The translations under genes were made by a program, and so were the position numbers. From positions 1 through 36,698 of the forward strand of contig NZ_PXOH01000041.1 of NCBI RefSeq assembly GCF_003007785.1: a DNA stretch of 36,698 bases, in the 5' to 3' direction. The first letter of the stretch is position 1, and the number at the start of each line of letters is the position of its first letter. The stretch is from Aphanothece hegewaldii CCALA 016 (GTDB lineage: Bacteria; Cyanobacteriota; Cyanobacteriia; Cyanobacteriales; Microcystaceae). Positions 1-7,438 of this stretch are shown here, one piece after another. The notes beneath the pieces are model-generated. The model was not told the origin of the DNA, did no database searches, and saw only the letters and a list, made by a program, of their open reading frames with translations.

Positions 1-2295
1 GAGACAGATCTAGACCGCAAAGCTTTGATTGTCATGGCGACTGGTGCAGGGAAAACTCGAACAGCGATCGCCTTAGTAGAGATGCTGATGCGTTGTAACT
101 GGGTGAAACGTGTACTATTTTTAGCAGATCGTGTCGCCTTAGTTAATCAAGCAATCAATGTATTTAAAAAACATCTCCCCGATGCTGCACCAGTGAACTT
201 AGTAACAGAAAAGGATAGCGAAGGACGAGTGTTTGCTTCTACTTATCCGACGATGATGGGGCTGATTGATGAGACTCGTGAGGGTCAACGTCGTTTTGGT
301 GTCGGGCATTTTGACTTAATTATCATTGATGAGGCTCATCGCTCAGTTTTCGAGAAATACCGCACCATCTTCAACTATTTTGATTCTCTATTGCTCGGAC
401 TAACCGCCACACCGAAAGATGAAATAGACCGCAACACTTACGGACTGTTTGACCTAGAAAACGGCGTACCGACCGATGCTTACCAGCTTGAAGATGCTGT
501 AAATGATGGCTTTTTAGTACCTTCCAAAGCTGTATTAGTTCCTCTAAAGTTTCAACGCGAGGGAATTAATTATGATGAACTTTCATTAGAAGAAAGAGAA
601 GAATGGGACACCATAGAATGGGATGAAGATGGCAATACACCAGAACGTGTCGAGGCGGCAGCCGTCAACAATTGGCTATTTAATAAAGATACTGTAGATA
701 AGGTACTAGAGCATCTAATGACAAGAGGGATGAAGGTCGCAGGTGGCGATCGCCTAGGCAAAACCATCATCTTTGCTAAGAACCAAGATCATGCCGAGTT
801 CATTGCTGAACGCTTCAATAGCAACTATCCACACTTTAAAGGTACGTTTGCCCGTGTCATTACTTTTAAAACAGCTTATGCTCAAACTCTGATTGATAAT
901 TTTTCCAACAAAGATAAAGAACCTCATATCGCTATTTCGGTCGATATGCTCGATACGGGGATTGATGTGCCAGAAGTCGTCAATTTAGTGCTATTTAAAC
1001 TTGTACGCTCCAAAACCAAGTTCTGGCAGATGGTAGGGCGGGGAACCCGTCGCTGTCCTGATTTATTTGGTTTAGGGCAAGATAAACAGTTTTTTTACCT
1101 GTTCGACTATTGTCAAAATCTAGAGTTCTTTCAGCACAATCCAGAAACGATTGAGGCTCCAATCGGTAAATCCTTAACTAAGAAGTTGTTTACTACACGC
1201 TTAGAATTAATCACAGAGCTAGATAAAAAGCTTGTTGAGGATGACAACAGCACAATTGAAACTCAAACCGCCGATGGTGAATTACGCCAACAAGTAGCTA
1301 ATCTACTTCACACAGAAGTTTCAGCCATGAATAGCGAAAACTTCATCGTGCGCCCCTTACGCCGCTTGGTCGAAAAATATGCTGAGAAAGAAAAATGGCT
1401 CTCACTATCGAGCGAGGATTTGAGCGAACTAAGTCAACAAGTAGCGGGTTTACCTTCTCAATTAGAACCCGAAGCAGAGGAGACAAAGCGGTTTGATATT
1501 CTATTGCTAAAACTACAATTAGCTATATTACGCTCTGACCCTGCTTTTGAGCGTTTAAAAGAACAGGTCAAGTCACTGGCACAGGTGCTGGAGGAAAAAT
1601 CAGCCATCCCATTAGTCAAAGAACAGTTGCCTCTGATTCAAGATGTACAGACAGATGAGTGGTGGCAGGATGTAACATTGCCCATGTTGGAAGTATTACG
1701 CAAACGTCTGCGAGAGTTAGTTAGGCTAGTTGAAAAACCGAAACGTCAACCCATTTACACCGACTTTGAGGACGAAATGGGTGATGAGATTACAGTGGAG
1801 TTACCTGGTTTTACCTCATCGGATAACTTTGAAAAGTTCAGAGTCAAAGCGCGGGCTTTTTTGCGAGAACATCAGGATCATGTCGTTATTTTCAAATTAC
1901 GAACTAACAAGCAACTTACTTCATCTGACCTATCTGAGTTAGAAAGAATCTTGGCAGAAAGTGGTGTTGGTGAGATGGAAGATCTCGTTCGTGCTAAAGA
2001 AGAATCATTTGGGTTAGGCTTGTTCGTTCGCTCTTTAGTAGGACTAGAGCGTGAAGTCGCTCTTCAAGAACTAGGGCAGTTCTCATCAGATAAAAATCTA
2101 AACTCCAATCAAATTGAATTTGTCAATCTAATTGTGGACTATCTCACCGAACACGGTGTAATGGATGCGATTCTTCTCTATGAATCACCATTTACCGATA
2201 TTACTCCCCAAGGGCCAGATGGATTGTTTACATCATCTCAAGTAGACGAATTAATTGATTTGCTTGAAGAAGTTAAAGAGCGAGCCGTCGCTTAG
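1..2295 (+). CDS. hsdR: Type I restriction enzyme R subunit (HsdR), 5'-truncated by window edge
   Basis: This is the motor and cleavage subunit of a type I restriction-modification system; it translocates unmethylated DNA using ATP. The frame is open from base 1, so the gene begins upstream. 764 residues are visible. Helicase motifs appear in order: ATGAGKT (motif I) near residue 14, IIIDEAHRS (motif II), GLTATP (motif III), then DTGIDVPEV and MVGRGTR (motifs V and VI). The C-terminal half, rich in charged helices, fits the EcoEI-type R C-terminal domain. The N-terminal PD-(D/E)XK nuclease domain expected in this family would lie outside the window, as would hsdM and hsdS. Two HIP1 octamers (64-71, 746-753) lie inside, so its base signature is that of a cyanobacterium. 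No frameshift is seen. Confidence 0.93.
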   Translation, partial: ETDLDRKALIVMATGAGKTRTAIALVEMLMRCNWVKRVLFLADRVALVNQAINVFKKHLPDAAPVNLVTEKDSEGRVFASTYPTMMGLIDETREGQRRFGVGHFDLIIIDEAHRSVFEKYRTIFNYFDSLLLGLTATPKDEIDRNTYGLFDLENGVPTDAYQLEDAVNDGFLVPSKAVLVPLKFQREGINYDELSLEEREEWDTIEWDEDGNTPERVEAAAVNNWLFNKDTVDKVLEHLMTRGMKVAGGDRLGKTIIFAKNQDHAEFIAERFNSNYPHFKGTFARVITFKTAYAQTLIDNFSNKDKEPHIAISVDMLDTGIDVPEVVNLVLFKLVRSKTKFWQMVGRGTRRCPDLFGLGQDKQFFYLFDYCQNLEFFQHNPETIEAPIGKSLTKKLFTTRLELITELDKKLVEDDNSTIETQTADGELRQQVANLLHTEVSAMNSENFIVRPLRRLVEKYAEKEKWLSLSSEDLSELSQQVAGLPSQLEPEAEETKRFDILLLKLQLAILRSDPAFERLKEQVKSLAQVLEEKSAIPLVKEQLPLIQDVQTDEWWQDVTLPMLEVLRKRLRELVRLVEKPKRQPIYTDFEDEMGDEITVELPGFTSSDNFEKFRVKARAFLREHQDHVVIFKLRTNKQLTSSDLSELERILAESGVGEMEDLVRAKEESFGLGLFVRSLVGLEREVALQELGQFSSDKNLNSNQIEFVNLIVDYLTEHGVMDAILLYESPFTDITPQGPDGLFTSSQVDELIDLLEEVKERAVA

Positions 2296-2853
2296 GAAAA
2301 CTTCCGCATAGCACAAGATTTTTTAGGATTAGGGCTTAGTCATTTGTTATGACTTCATATTGAAATTAGTAAAGCTACGTTTATCTCTCTTTTATAAGAG
2401 CAGAATTATGAAAATGTATTAAAAACTAAGAGCAAAAAGCAAGACTCTTCTCAATATGAACAAATTGCTTTGACAGACTAAGAACTAGCTGAAAAATTAG
2501 GATATAATTCCCCTAAGCTTTGAAATTACTGTTCGCCTGTAATTTCAAAGCTTAGGGGAAACTTAGCAAAAATGTTATAAAAATGGAAAGTCAGAGGAGA
2601 TGATTAGGAGCAACAAGAGCTATTGCTTATAGAAAATGAGTAAGACTTATAAAAAACGGATAAAGCTAAACAGAAATCATATCCAATAAAAACATAGGCT
2701 AGTCACCTTTTAAATCTGTTGCTCAAAGGAAATTATCAACTTTAAAAGGATTATAGCGATTAAGAAAAATTTAATGATTACAGAAAACGGGATATCATGA
2801 GTTAACTCTTGTAAAGGAAGCTTTCAGCTTCAACTGTAAAAATTAGACAATAG
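2296..2853. other. Non-coding stretch downstream of hsdR
   Basis: No intact gene is visible here. The plus strand in the same frame as hsdR has many stop codons but reads as lysine- and glutamate-rich, protein-like text; this may only reflect purine-rich composition. The one clear structure is the 22-bp hairpin at 2508-2560, annotated separately. Confidence 0.5.
2508..2560. repeat. Perfect 22-bp inverted repeat, 9-nt loop
   Basis: Arm 2508-2529 is exactly complementary to arm 2539-2560; the core of each arm includes CCCTAAGCTTTGAAATTAC or its complement. The loop is TGTTCGCCT. There is no T-run after the right arm, so it is not a typical intrinsic terminator, and it lies about 210 bases after the hsdR stop. 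A small palindromic mobile element or an mRNA-stabilising hairpin are both possible. Confidence 0.85.
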
Positions 2854-3087
2854 TCAAAGAAAAATTCCAACATAAACGATAAGAACAACGGCAAGCTTTA
2901 TCCATTGGGATAGCTGAATCCGAGGACAAATGACAATAGCAACAGTAGCTAACAAAGCTGAAAAAATCAATCCTTCCTCAGTTTCAAAAAAAAGCAAAGT
3001 GATTGATAAAAAAGAAGAAACGCCTGTTATTGCCCAACTCAAAAACTGTTCAATCTGGTCAACATCTTGGCGAAATCTTGAAGCCAT
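2854..3087 (-). CDS. Small membrane protein of unknown function
   Basis: The 77-residue product starts with a short polar stretch (MASRFRQDVDQIEQFLSW). It then has about three hydrophobic segments: roughly residues 20-33, 38-53 and 63-77. The C-terminus is entirely hydrophobic. I do not recognise the family; small integral membrane proteins like this are common in cyanobacteria. It stands alone, divergent from the lipoprotein gene at 3153, with about 65 bases between the starts. It could be spurious, but the alternation of polar and hydrophobic segments argues for a real gene. Confidence 0.5.
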   Translation of the reverse strand: MASRFRQDVDQIEQFLSWAITGVSSFLSITLLFFETEEGLIFSALLATVAIVICPRIQLSQWIKLAVVLIVYVGIFL

Positions 3088-3152
3088 AGCTAAACTTATA
3101 CCTTTATTGAACCAATCATATAATACAATGCCAAAAAATCCGCTTTTCTTTT

Positions 3153-3701
3153 ATGAAACCTTTAACCATTTTTTTATTACTTGGAGCGACAATTGCTGTT
3201 GTTTCCTGTAGTTCCAACTCCAACCAGAAGGCAACTTCTAACTTAGATCCTGCTTCAACCCCGACCACATCTAATAACGCCACTTCACCAATTCCAGACG
3301 AAATCAAACAAGCTGCTAAAAATCTTCCTCCCATTTCTCGAATTACCTGGAAAATGTGTAACACCACCGACCTCACTGGAGAATGCACCAATCCGCCAAA
3401 AGTGACAGAGCATTGGGGAAAAGTGCAAGAAATCAAAGTCGTTAAAATTCCAGCTTATTCAAGGGAATTGGTTCAAGCACACGTCAAATCACAAGGCTGT
3501 TTCGGTTATTATGGAGAACCTCAACCAGAAGCTTGGTATCCTGTGGGTGGACAAACCTATGAAGTTAAAGGGAAAGTAGCTTCAGCAAGCATTGTTGAAT
3601 CGCGCTTACTCACCGACCAAGAAAAAGAAATTCTGCTCCTACGTCAAAAGATTACTGGCACAGGGTTAGTTGGAGCCACTTGTAACTCTCTAACACGATA
3701 A
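3153..3701 (+). CDS. Putative lipoprotein, function unknown
   Basis: The 182-residue protein has a lipoprotein signal: a short basic start (MKP), a hydrophobic core to about residue 15, and a lipobox VVSC with Cys19 as the predicted lipidated residue. A Ser/Thr/Asn/Pro-rich linker follows (about residues 20-47). The remaining globular part has four more cysteines, near residues 69, 77, 112 and 177, which could form disulphides outside the cytoplasm. I do not recognise a domain. It has no operon partner: the gene upstream is divergent and the gene downstream is convergent. Confidence 0.75.
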   Translation: MKPLTIFLLLGATIAVVSCSSNSNQKATSNLDPASTPTTSNNATSPIPDEIKQAAKNLPPISRITWKMCNTTDLTGECTNPPKVTEHWGKVQEIKVVKIPAYSRELVQAHVKSQGCFGYYGEPQPEAWYPVGGQTYEVKGKVASASIVESRLLTDQEKEILLLRQKITGTGLVGATCNSLTR

Positions 3702-3744
3702 TATCTCCATTCACATCAATTGTCGGGTCTGTTCTTACGTTTTC

Positions 3745-4011
3745 TCAATCGATCTGCTGATATCCTCGCCTTTGCCTGCGTTGCTGTAGCTTGTGGTAAG
3801 TCTGCAAACCCGATTGATAATCTTGGCAATCTAAATCCTTAGATTTACCAAACCCTCTCGTCATCGCACTGCCCCAAGTTTTTGTAATCATCCACCCACC
3901 ATAGATATTCTGGCAAAGGGTTAAAGTGTAAAATCGGGTATTCCTTTGCCATTTTGAGTGGAGCCATTTGTCATATTCGTAGGAAATCTCCATAGAACAG
4001 ATCACAGACAC
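3745..4011 (-). CDS. Small WGR-domain-like protein
   Basis: The 88-residue product resembles a stand-alone WGR domain. It has the strand YTLTLCQNIYGGWMITKTWG followed by a short Gly-containing segment (TRGFGKSK). The family motif WGR is WGS here. WGR domains bind nucleic acid ends in PARP proteins, and small bacterial versions occur beside nucleases and helicases. The C-terminus is a basic, Gln/Arg-rich tail. The start could also be Met7 at 3993. The gene lies just downstream of the RuvC-like gene on the same strand (gap about 35 bases), so it may be the last gene of the recombinase operon. Confidence 0.6.
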   Translation of the reverse strand: MSVICSMEISYEYDKWLHSKWQRNTRFYTLTLCQNIYGGWMITKTWGSAMTRGFGKSKDLDCQDYQSGLQTYHKLQQRRQRRGYQQID

Positions 4012-4046
4012 TATGTAACTATATTTTACGATTTAAAACCAAACTC

Positions 4047-4775
4047 TTATTTTTCGCTGATCCCTAATCCACAAAAACCAGCATAAGCGATCGCTATTGC
4101 CTCACTTCCCACCTGACTCGTTAAACGCTTGAGATCAAATAATAGCTGAACCGTTTCGGCGACTTCTCTTTGATCGGCTTTTGGCGAACCAAGATGACTT
4201 TTCCAGGTGGCACGATAGAGCAATACTGGAAAAACCTGACATTGACGATAGATCACTAAATTAATCACCCCCAATGCTTGCAGACTAGAAGATCCAGAAG
4301 CAAAATTCGCATTAATAAACGGTTTTTCGAGAGCCACGTGATGAGGCTGAAATTGTCTGACTAATTCCGTCAGATCCGACTCAATTTCTACCAGTCGTTG
4401 GGGCAAAGGAAATTTCGCCTCAGTTTCGATTAACCCATAATCGACTACAATGGGATGCTCATTTTCCCTCCCTTTTAAAATCGACCATCCTAACTGCCTT
4501 AAACTCGGTCGAATTCCAAGCCAAATCTTCTCCCCTTGGGAGGAATGGGGTTGTTGTGGGGGTTTAACAGGAATGGATAGATCGCTTCCTCCTTGATCTA
4601 ATAATCTCGCATAGGCTTCGACTTGTTCAATAAATACTTCTGGCACTCGCAGAGCTTTGGTGGGCTGATGTAGCCACTTAGAAATTAGTTTTGGGAGATG
4701 GTCGGTTCTCGGAGAAAAATTTGGCATTGAATGCTTTGTACATTGCATATAGCTCAATTTTAACCCAACGCTCAA
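4047..4775 (-). CDS. RuvC-fold resolvase-like protein with degraded active site
   Basis: The 242-residue protein has an extra N-terminal segment of about 80 residues and then a RuvC-like fold from about residue 83. The second catalytic position is kept (VALEKPF, Glu150), as are the helix after it (SSLQALGVINLVIYRQ) and the last helix (SEAIAIAYAG). The first catalytic Asp is Arg89 (GIRPS instead of GIDPG). By my alignment the third is Val212 and the fourth Glu215. It is probably catalytically dead, perhaps a structure-binding partner. The TTG start shares TTGA with the stop of the integrase gene upstream, so translation is probably coupled. Met10 (4748) and Met17 (4727) are alternative starts. 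RuvC homology is my reading of motif order. Confidence 0.6.
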   Translation of the reverse strand: MSVGLKLSYMQCTKHSMPNFSPRTDHLPKLISKWLHQPTKALRVPEVFIEQVEAYARLLDQGGSDLSIPVKPPQQPHSSQGEKIWLGIRPSLRQLGWSILKGRENEHPIVVDYGLIETEAKFPLPQRLVEIESDLTELVRQFQPHHVALEKPFINANFASGSSSLQALGVINLVIYRQCQVFPVLLYRATWKSHLGSPKADQREVAETVQLLFDLKRLTSQVGSEAIAIAYAGFCGLGISEK

Positions 4776-5740
4776 AACGGCAAAGTTAACGATTCCACCG
4801 CTTGACGTTTGACCTCTTCTCCTCGACGATCGTATTTTGCCGTCGTCGTTACTGAAGTATGACCCGCTAATTGCGATACCGTGACTAAATCGATCCCTGC
4901 TGCCAATAAACCACTAATAAAGGTGCGTCGGCAATCATGAGGCGTAAAAGGTTTAATTTGGGCATCTTGTCCCCGTTTTTGAAGTAAAAACAAAACCGCT
5001 TGTTCACTCAAGCGTCGTCCTAGCAGATGATTTCCTTTACTAATACTCATCAACAACGCCCCAGGACTGTTGCCCCGCACCAATAGCCACTGATTTAAAA
5101 TCGCCCAGCACTCACTGGGCAAATAGACAGTTCTCGCCTTACTGCCTTTGCCTTGTCGGATCATGAGCGTACCTGGGGGCTGATAATCTTCTAGATTTAA
5201 ACGAACCACTTCGGCACGACGCATTCCCGTTCCTAGAAGAATTGCAAGCATTGCCGCATCACGGAAGCCGATCAAACTCTGATCCGCCAAACAAACCGAC
5301 ATCAACGCCTGCATTTCTGATGAACTTAATAACCGCCCTTTTAGCTGTGAGGACGTTTTCATCGGCTTGAGGGTTACGGCATCGCTATAGTCTTCTAAAC
5401 TCATTAAATGCAATTTCCGAGCTTCAGAAAGCACTTGTTTAAGGGCTGATAACATTTGATTCACAGTTGTTGCCGCAAAGGTTCGAGGCAACTCCGTCCG
5501 CAATAAAGCCGTATGCTGATATCTTAAGAGAGCCCAATCCAAATTCAGATAATCACAACGATTCCCGGTCAACAGACGAGCGATCGCATTGAGATGACGT
5601 CGCATCGTGTCGCGCGATCGCTCACTCAACTGTGATAGATAGACACAGGCGGGATGAACAGATAACGGCAGAGGCTCTAGCAATTGCAACGGATTAGGAT
5701 CTTGTCCTTGCAAGTCTAAAACGGCTATGTTACGATTCAT
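4772..5740 (-). CDS. Tyrosine recombinase/integrase (XerC/D-like)
   Basis: This 322-residue site-specific recombinase has an N-terminal SAM-like core-binding domain (about residues 25-120) and a C-terminal catalytic domain. The full catalytic set is present: Arg174 (TGMRR), Lys198 (GKGSK), His268 and Arg271 (PHDCR), His294 (LAGHTS) and the nucleophile Tyr303 (AKYDRR). It should be active. The length is close to XerC/XerD. It overlaps the RuvC-like gene by four bases. The upstream region (5743-5962) is packed with inverted and direct repeats that could be operator or attachment sequences. HIP1 octamers at 5580 and 5614 suggest long residence in a cyanobacterial genome. Confidence 0.92.
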   Translation of the reverse strand: MNRNIAVLDLQGQDPNPLQLLEPLPLSVHPACVYLSQLSERSRDTMRRHLNAIARLLTGNRCDYLNLDWALLRYQHTALLRTELPRTFAATTVNQMLSALKQVLSEARKLHLMSLEDYSDAVTLKPMKTSSQLKGRLLSSSEMQALMSVCLADQSLIGFRDAAMLAILLGTGMRRAEVVRLNLEDYQPPGTLMIRQGKGSKARTVYLPSECWAILNQWLLVRGNSPGALLMSISKGNHLLGRRLSEQAVLFLLQKRGQDAQIKPFTPHDCRRTFISGLLAAGIDLVTVSQLAGHTSVTTTAKYDRRGEEVKRQAVESLTLPF

Positions 5741-5742
5741 TT

Positions 5743-5962
5743 TAAAGGGGTTGTGAACTAAAAAAGCAATTCATTCTACTTTACCCCTTTATTTTCTCAA
5801 TTTTACTCCATTCTCAAAATTACTGTTTCAAAAAGATGTTATCAACAGTAATTCAAAGCCGATGGTTAACGCACAACAGATATTTTTATGATTTGAAGAA
5901 GAAAGTGGACAACTTGTCCAACTTTACGTTCAAAAAATCGGTGTCCAACTTTACGTTCAAAA
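5743..5962. promoter_or_regulatory. Repeat-rich region upstream of the recombinase
   Basis: Four distinct structures were seen. (1) A 9-bp inverted repeat TAAAGGGGT at 5743-5751 with 5783-5791. (2) A 10-bp perfect inverted repeat AATTACTGTT at 5818-5827 with 5844-5853. (3) A 13-bp palindrome GGACAACTTGTCC at 5907-5919. (4) Two identical 21-bp direct repeats at 5915-5935 and 5942-5962, each starting TGTCCAACTTTACG, 27 bases apart. They could be recombinase-binding or attachment sites, operators, or transposase-binding sites of a neighbouring element. Confidence 0.6.
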
Positions 5963-6008
5963 TTTTCAGCCAACGTGCAGAAATACAAGATTGAACTTCT
6001 TAACTACT

Positions 6009-6034
6009 GACGAGAGGTAATTCCTTCTCTCGTC
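6009..6034. repeat. 8-bp perfect hairpin
   Basis: GACGAGAG at 6009-6016 pairs with CTCTCGTC at 6027-6034 across a 10-base loop. No T-run follows. The function is unknown. It lies between the recombinase upstream region and the Tn7-like end repeats. Confidence 0.55.
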
Positions 6035-6082
6035 GAGTTGCTTTAGAACTTAGCAAGGATGGTCATCGTTTAGATTTGCCTT

Positions 6083-6114
6083 CCCTTGGAAAAAAACGCA
6101 GACATTGTAGAACA
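6083..6114 (-). repeat. Tn7-like end-type repeat, pointing left
   Basis: On the minus strand, from 6114 leftward, the sequence begins TGTTCTACAATGTCTGCG and continues with a T-run and CCAAGG. It matches the plus-strand copy at 11516-11546 at nearly every position. The two copies therefore form a large inverted pair around the tns module, but their TGT ends point outward. Confidence 0.6.
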
Positions 6115-6157
6115 ACCTTGTTAAGTTAGTTCATAAGTATTATCTTTTTTAGAAGGT

Positions 6158-6180
6158 TGTCCTACAATGTCAATGTTCAA
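6158..6180 (+). repeat. Candidate left end of the Tn7-like element
   Basis: The plus strand from 6158 reads TGTCCTACAATGTCAATG toward the tns genes. It starts with the same eight bases (TGTCCTAC) as the minus-strand sequence whose 5' end is at 11455, and both continue with a GTCAAT motif. The 5' TGT is usual for Tn7-like ends. I see no 5-bp target duplication: AAGGT lies before 6158 and GTCTT after 11455. The boundary is therefore tentative. Arms 6103-6119 and 6153-6169 also form an inverted pair with one mismatch. Confidence 0.45.
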
Positions 6181-6358
6181 TGTATCCCCTCGTAGTAAGT
6201 GTTCGGCTGCTTTGCTGTTTTGCTGAGTTCACGCCCTCTGCCTTTCAAAAATTTCTCTTGACTATCTACAAGAGTGCATTCACTAAACCTAAACAATTTA
6301 GAACCATAGCTTTCACCGCTACTCTCTCATTGATAATTTCTTGAGGTAGTTTCCTTTG

Positions 6359-7438
6359 TTAGTATTTAAAAGTGGATTTAGCTAAATCTATAAGAGGTAT
6401 TTTTAGAAAGTAACCTAGTAAAAAAATATTATCTGGAGACAAAGCAGGAGGTGAAGACTCATTGTGATAGCGAAAGTATTGTTTTTCAAGAGAATTAATG
6501 GAAAAAGAGTCGAGCAATCCTAATAAACTATCAAAAAACGTTGAAGGGAGCGGATAATGTTTTTTCAAGTAACGATAAATGTTTTTAGTCACGTTAGCTT
6601 GAATGGCTCTAAATTGGTTTTTTGATAAGTTTTGAGTAATTTCTCGAAAGATGTCTATTGAATTAACTGTTTTGTAGATTTTAAGTTCTTCCCGCCAAGT
6701 ATTCTCGGTTAAAGTTTGATAATTACTATCTTTAATTGTGTGGGAAGAACCCAACCAGCTATGACATTTTGAGCAGTAGCCAGGTGGGGATAAAAGCAAG
6801 ACATTAGCCTGACAGTAAAAACATTTAGAACATAGTCTTTGTTGATGATAAAGACATAATTCGACTGAATAAATTGACCAAATTAGAGGATCGTAGAGTA
6901 TTTTTTTAACTAGCATCTCCTCATAGCATAATGGACACCATCTCCGATAAAACTTAGTCGGAGAAAAATTAAAAAACTTACTTAAAGACAAAAAGGTCAA
7001 AAAAAATAGATTAGATTGACAAGTCAATTGCTCAAGAGCTTTCACAAATTCATAAGTAAATGGGTGGTGGATAATCAGGTAATTCTCTACAGCAGTATTA
7101 TTAGTAAACTGCGAAATCTGTTGAAATAAACGTTTGGAGGCATAAGTATTACTTTGCTTAATAATTGGAAAAATTAGCTCATTAATGAGAGCTTTCGGTT
7201 GAAGATTATGAGCATAAGATAACCTTCCTATATAGCTAGTCAAGCTTTCTGTGTTAAAAGTTTTAACTCCAATAGGTGACAAATTATATAAATGGCTTCG
7301 AGGCGGAATTTCTGGCATTGTTAAATCCCAAGATTCATAGAATGTCAGCCGTTCCCCGACTTTAAAAGTCGGGGCCTGCGGCCGACTGCCCTCCGCAGTC
7401 AAATTACTCCTGTCCATTCTCATAACCTCCAATCTCAT
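6359..7438 (-). CDS. tniQ: TniQ/TnsD-family target-selection protein
   Basis: TniQ proteins choose the insertion target and recruit TnsC. The 359-residue protein has the family's N-terminal signature: an SPIGVKTFNTESLTSYIGRL-type segment at about residues 53-72, then HNLQPKALINE. Zinc-ribbon cysteines follow: CPLCY, then CSKCFYC and CSKCHSW after an LCLYHQQ segment. It is shorter than classic TnsD (about 500 residues) and longer than the TniQ of type V-K CRISPR transposons. The annotated start overlaps tnsC by 35 bases. The first 40 residues are encoded by a palindromic repeat and look foreign to the family, so Met41 (7318) could be the ancestral start. No cas gene is present, so targeting would depend on this protein alone. 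Confidence 0.82.
   Translation of the reverse strand: MRLEVMRMDRSNLTAEGSRPQAPTFKVGERLTFYESWDLTMPEIPPRSHLYNLSPIGVKTFNTESLTSYIGRLSYAHNLQPKALINELIFPIIKQSNTYASKRLFQQISQFTNNTAVENYLIIHHPFTYEFVKALEQLTCQSNLFFLTFLSLSKFFNFSPTKFYRRWCPLCYEEMLVKKILYDPLIWSIYSVELCLYHQQRLCSKCFYCQANVLLLSPPGYCSKCHSWLGSSHTIKDSNYQTLTENTWREELKIYKTVNSIDIFREITQNLSKNQFRAIQANVTKNIYRYLKKHYPLPSTFFDSLLGLLDSFSINSLEKQYFRYHNESSPPALSPDNIFLLGYFLKIPLIDLAKSTFKY
7354..7400. repeat. Double-hairpin palindromic repeat inside the 5' end of tniQ
   Basis: Two hairpins sit in tandem. At 7354-7374, CCCCGACTTT pairs with AAAGTCGGGG across one base. At 7384-7400, GACTGC pairs with GCAGTC across CCTCC. The core of the first recurs at 11487-11503. The pair encodes part of the extra TniQ N-terminus (about residues 13-28) without breaking the frame. 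Two adjacent hairpins followed by TCAA (7398-7401) resemble an IS200/IS605-type end, but no transposase is present. Confidence 0.65.

Noticed and set aside
2341..2853. Frame 1 reads as protein-like text in which 12 of 14 stops are TAA or TAG at plausible Gln positions, suggesting a recoded or C-to-T decayed gene.
   Set aside because: In AT-rich DNA, TAA plus TAG should outnumber TGA about three to one by chance, and the stop density is near that expected of random sequence. No recognisable domain appears.
7384..7401. Complete IS200/IS605 element next to tniQ.
   Set aside because: Only hairpins and a TCAA are present. No tnpA or tnpB and no matching left end were seen.
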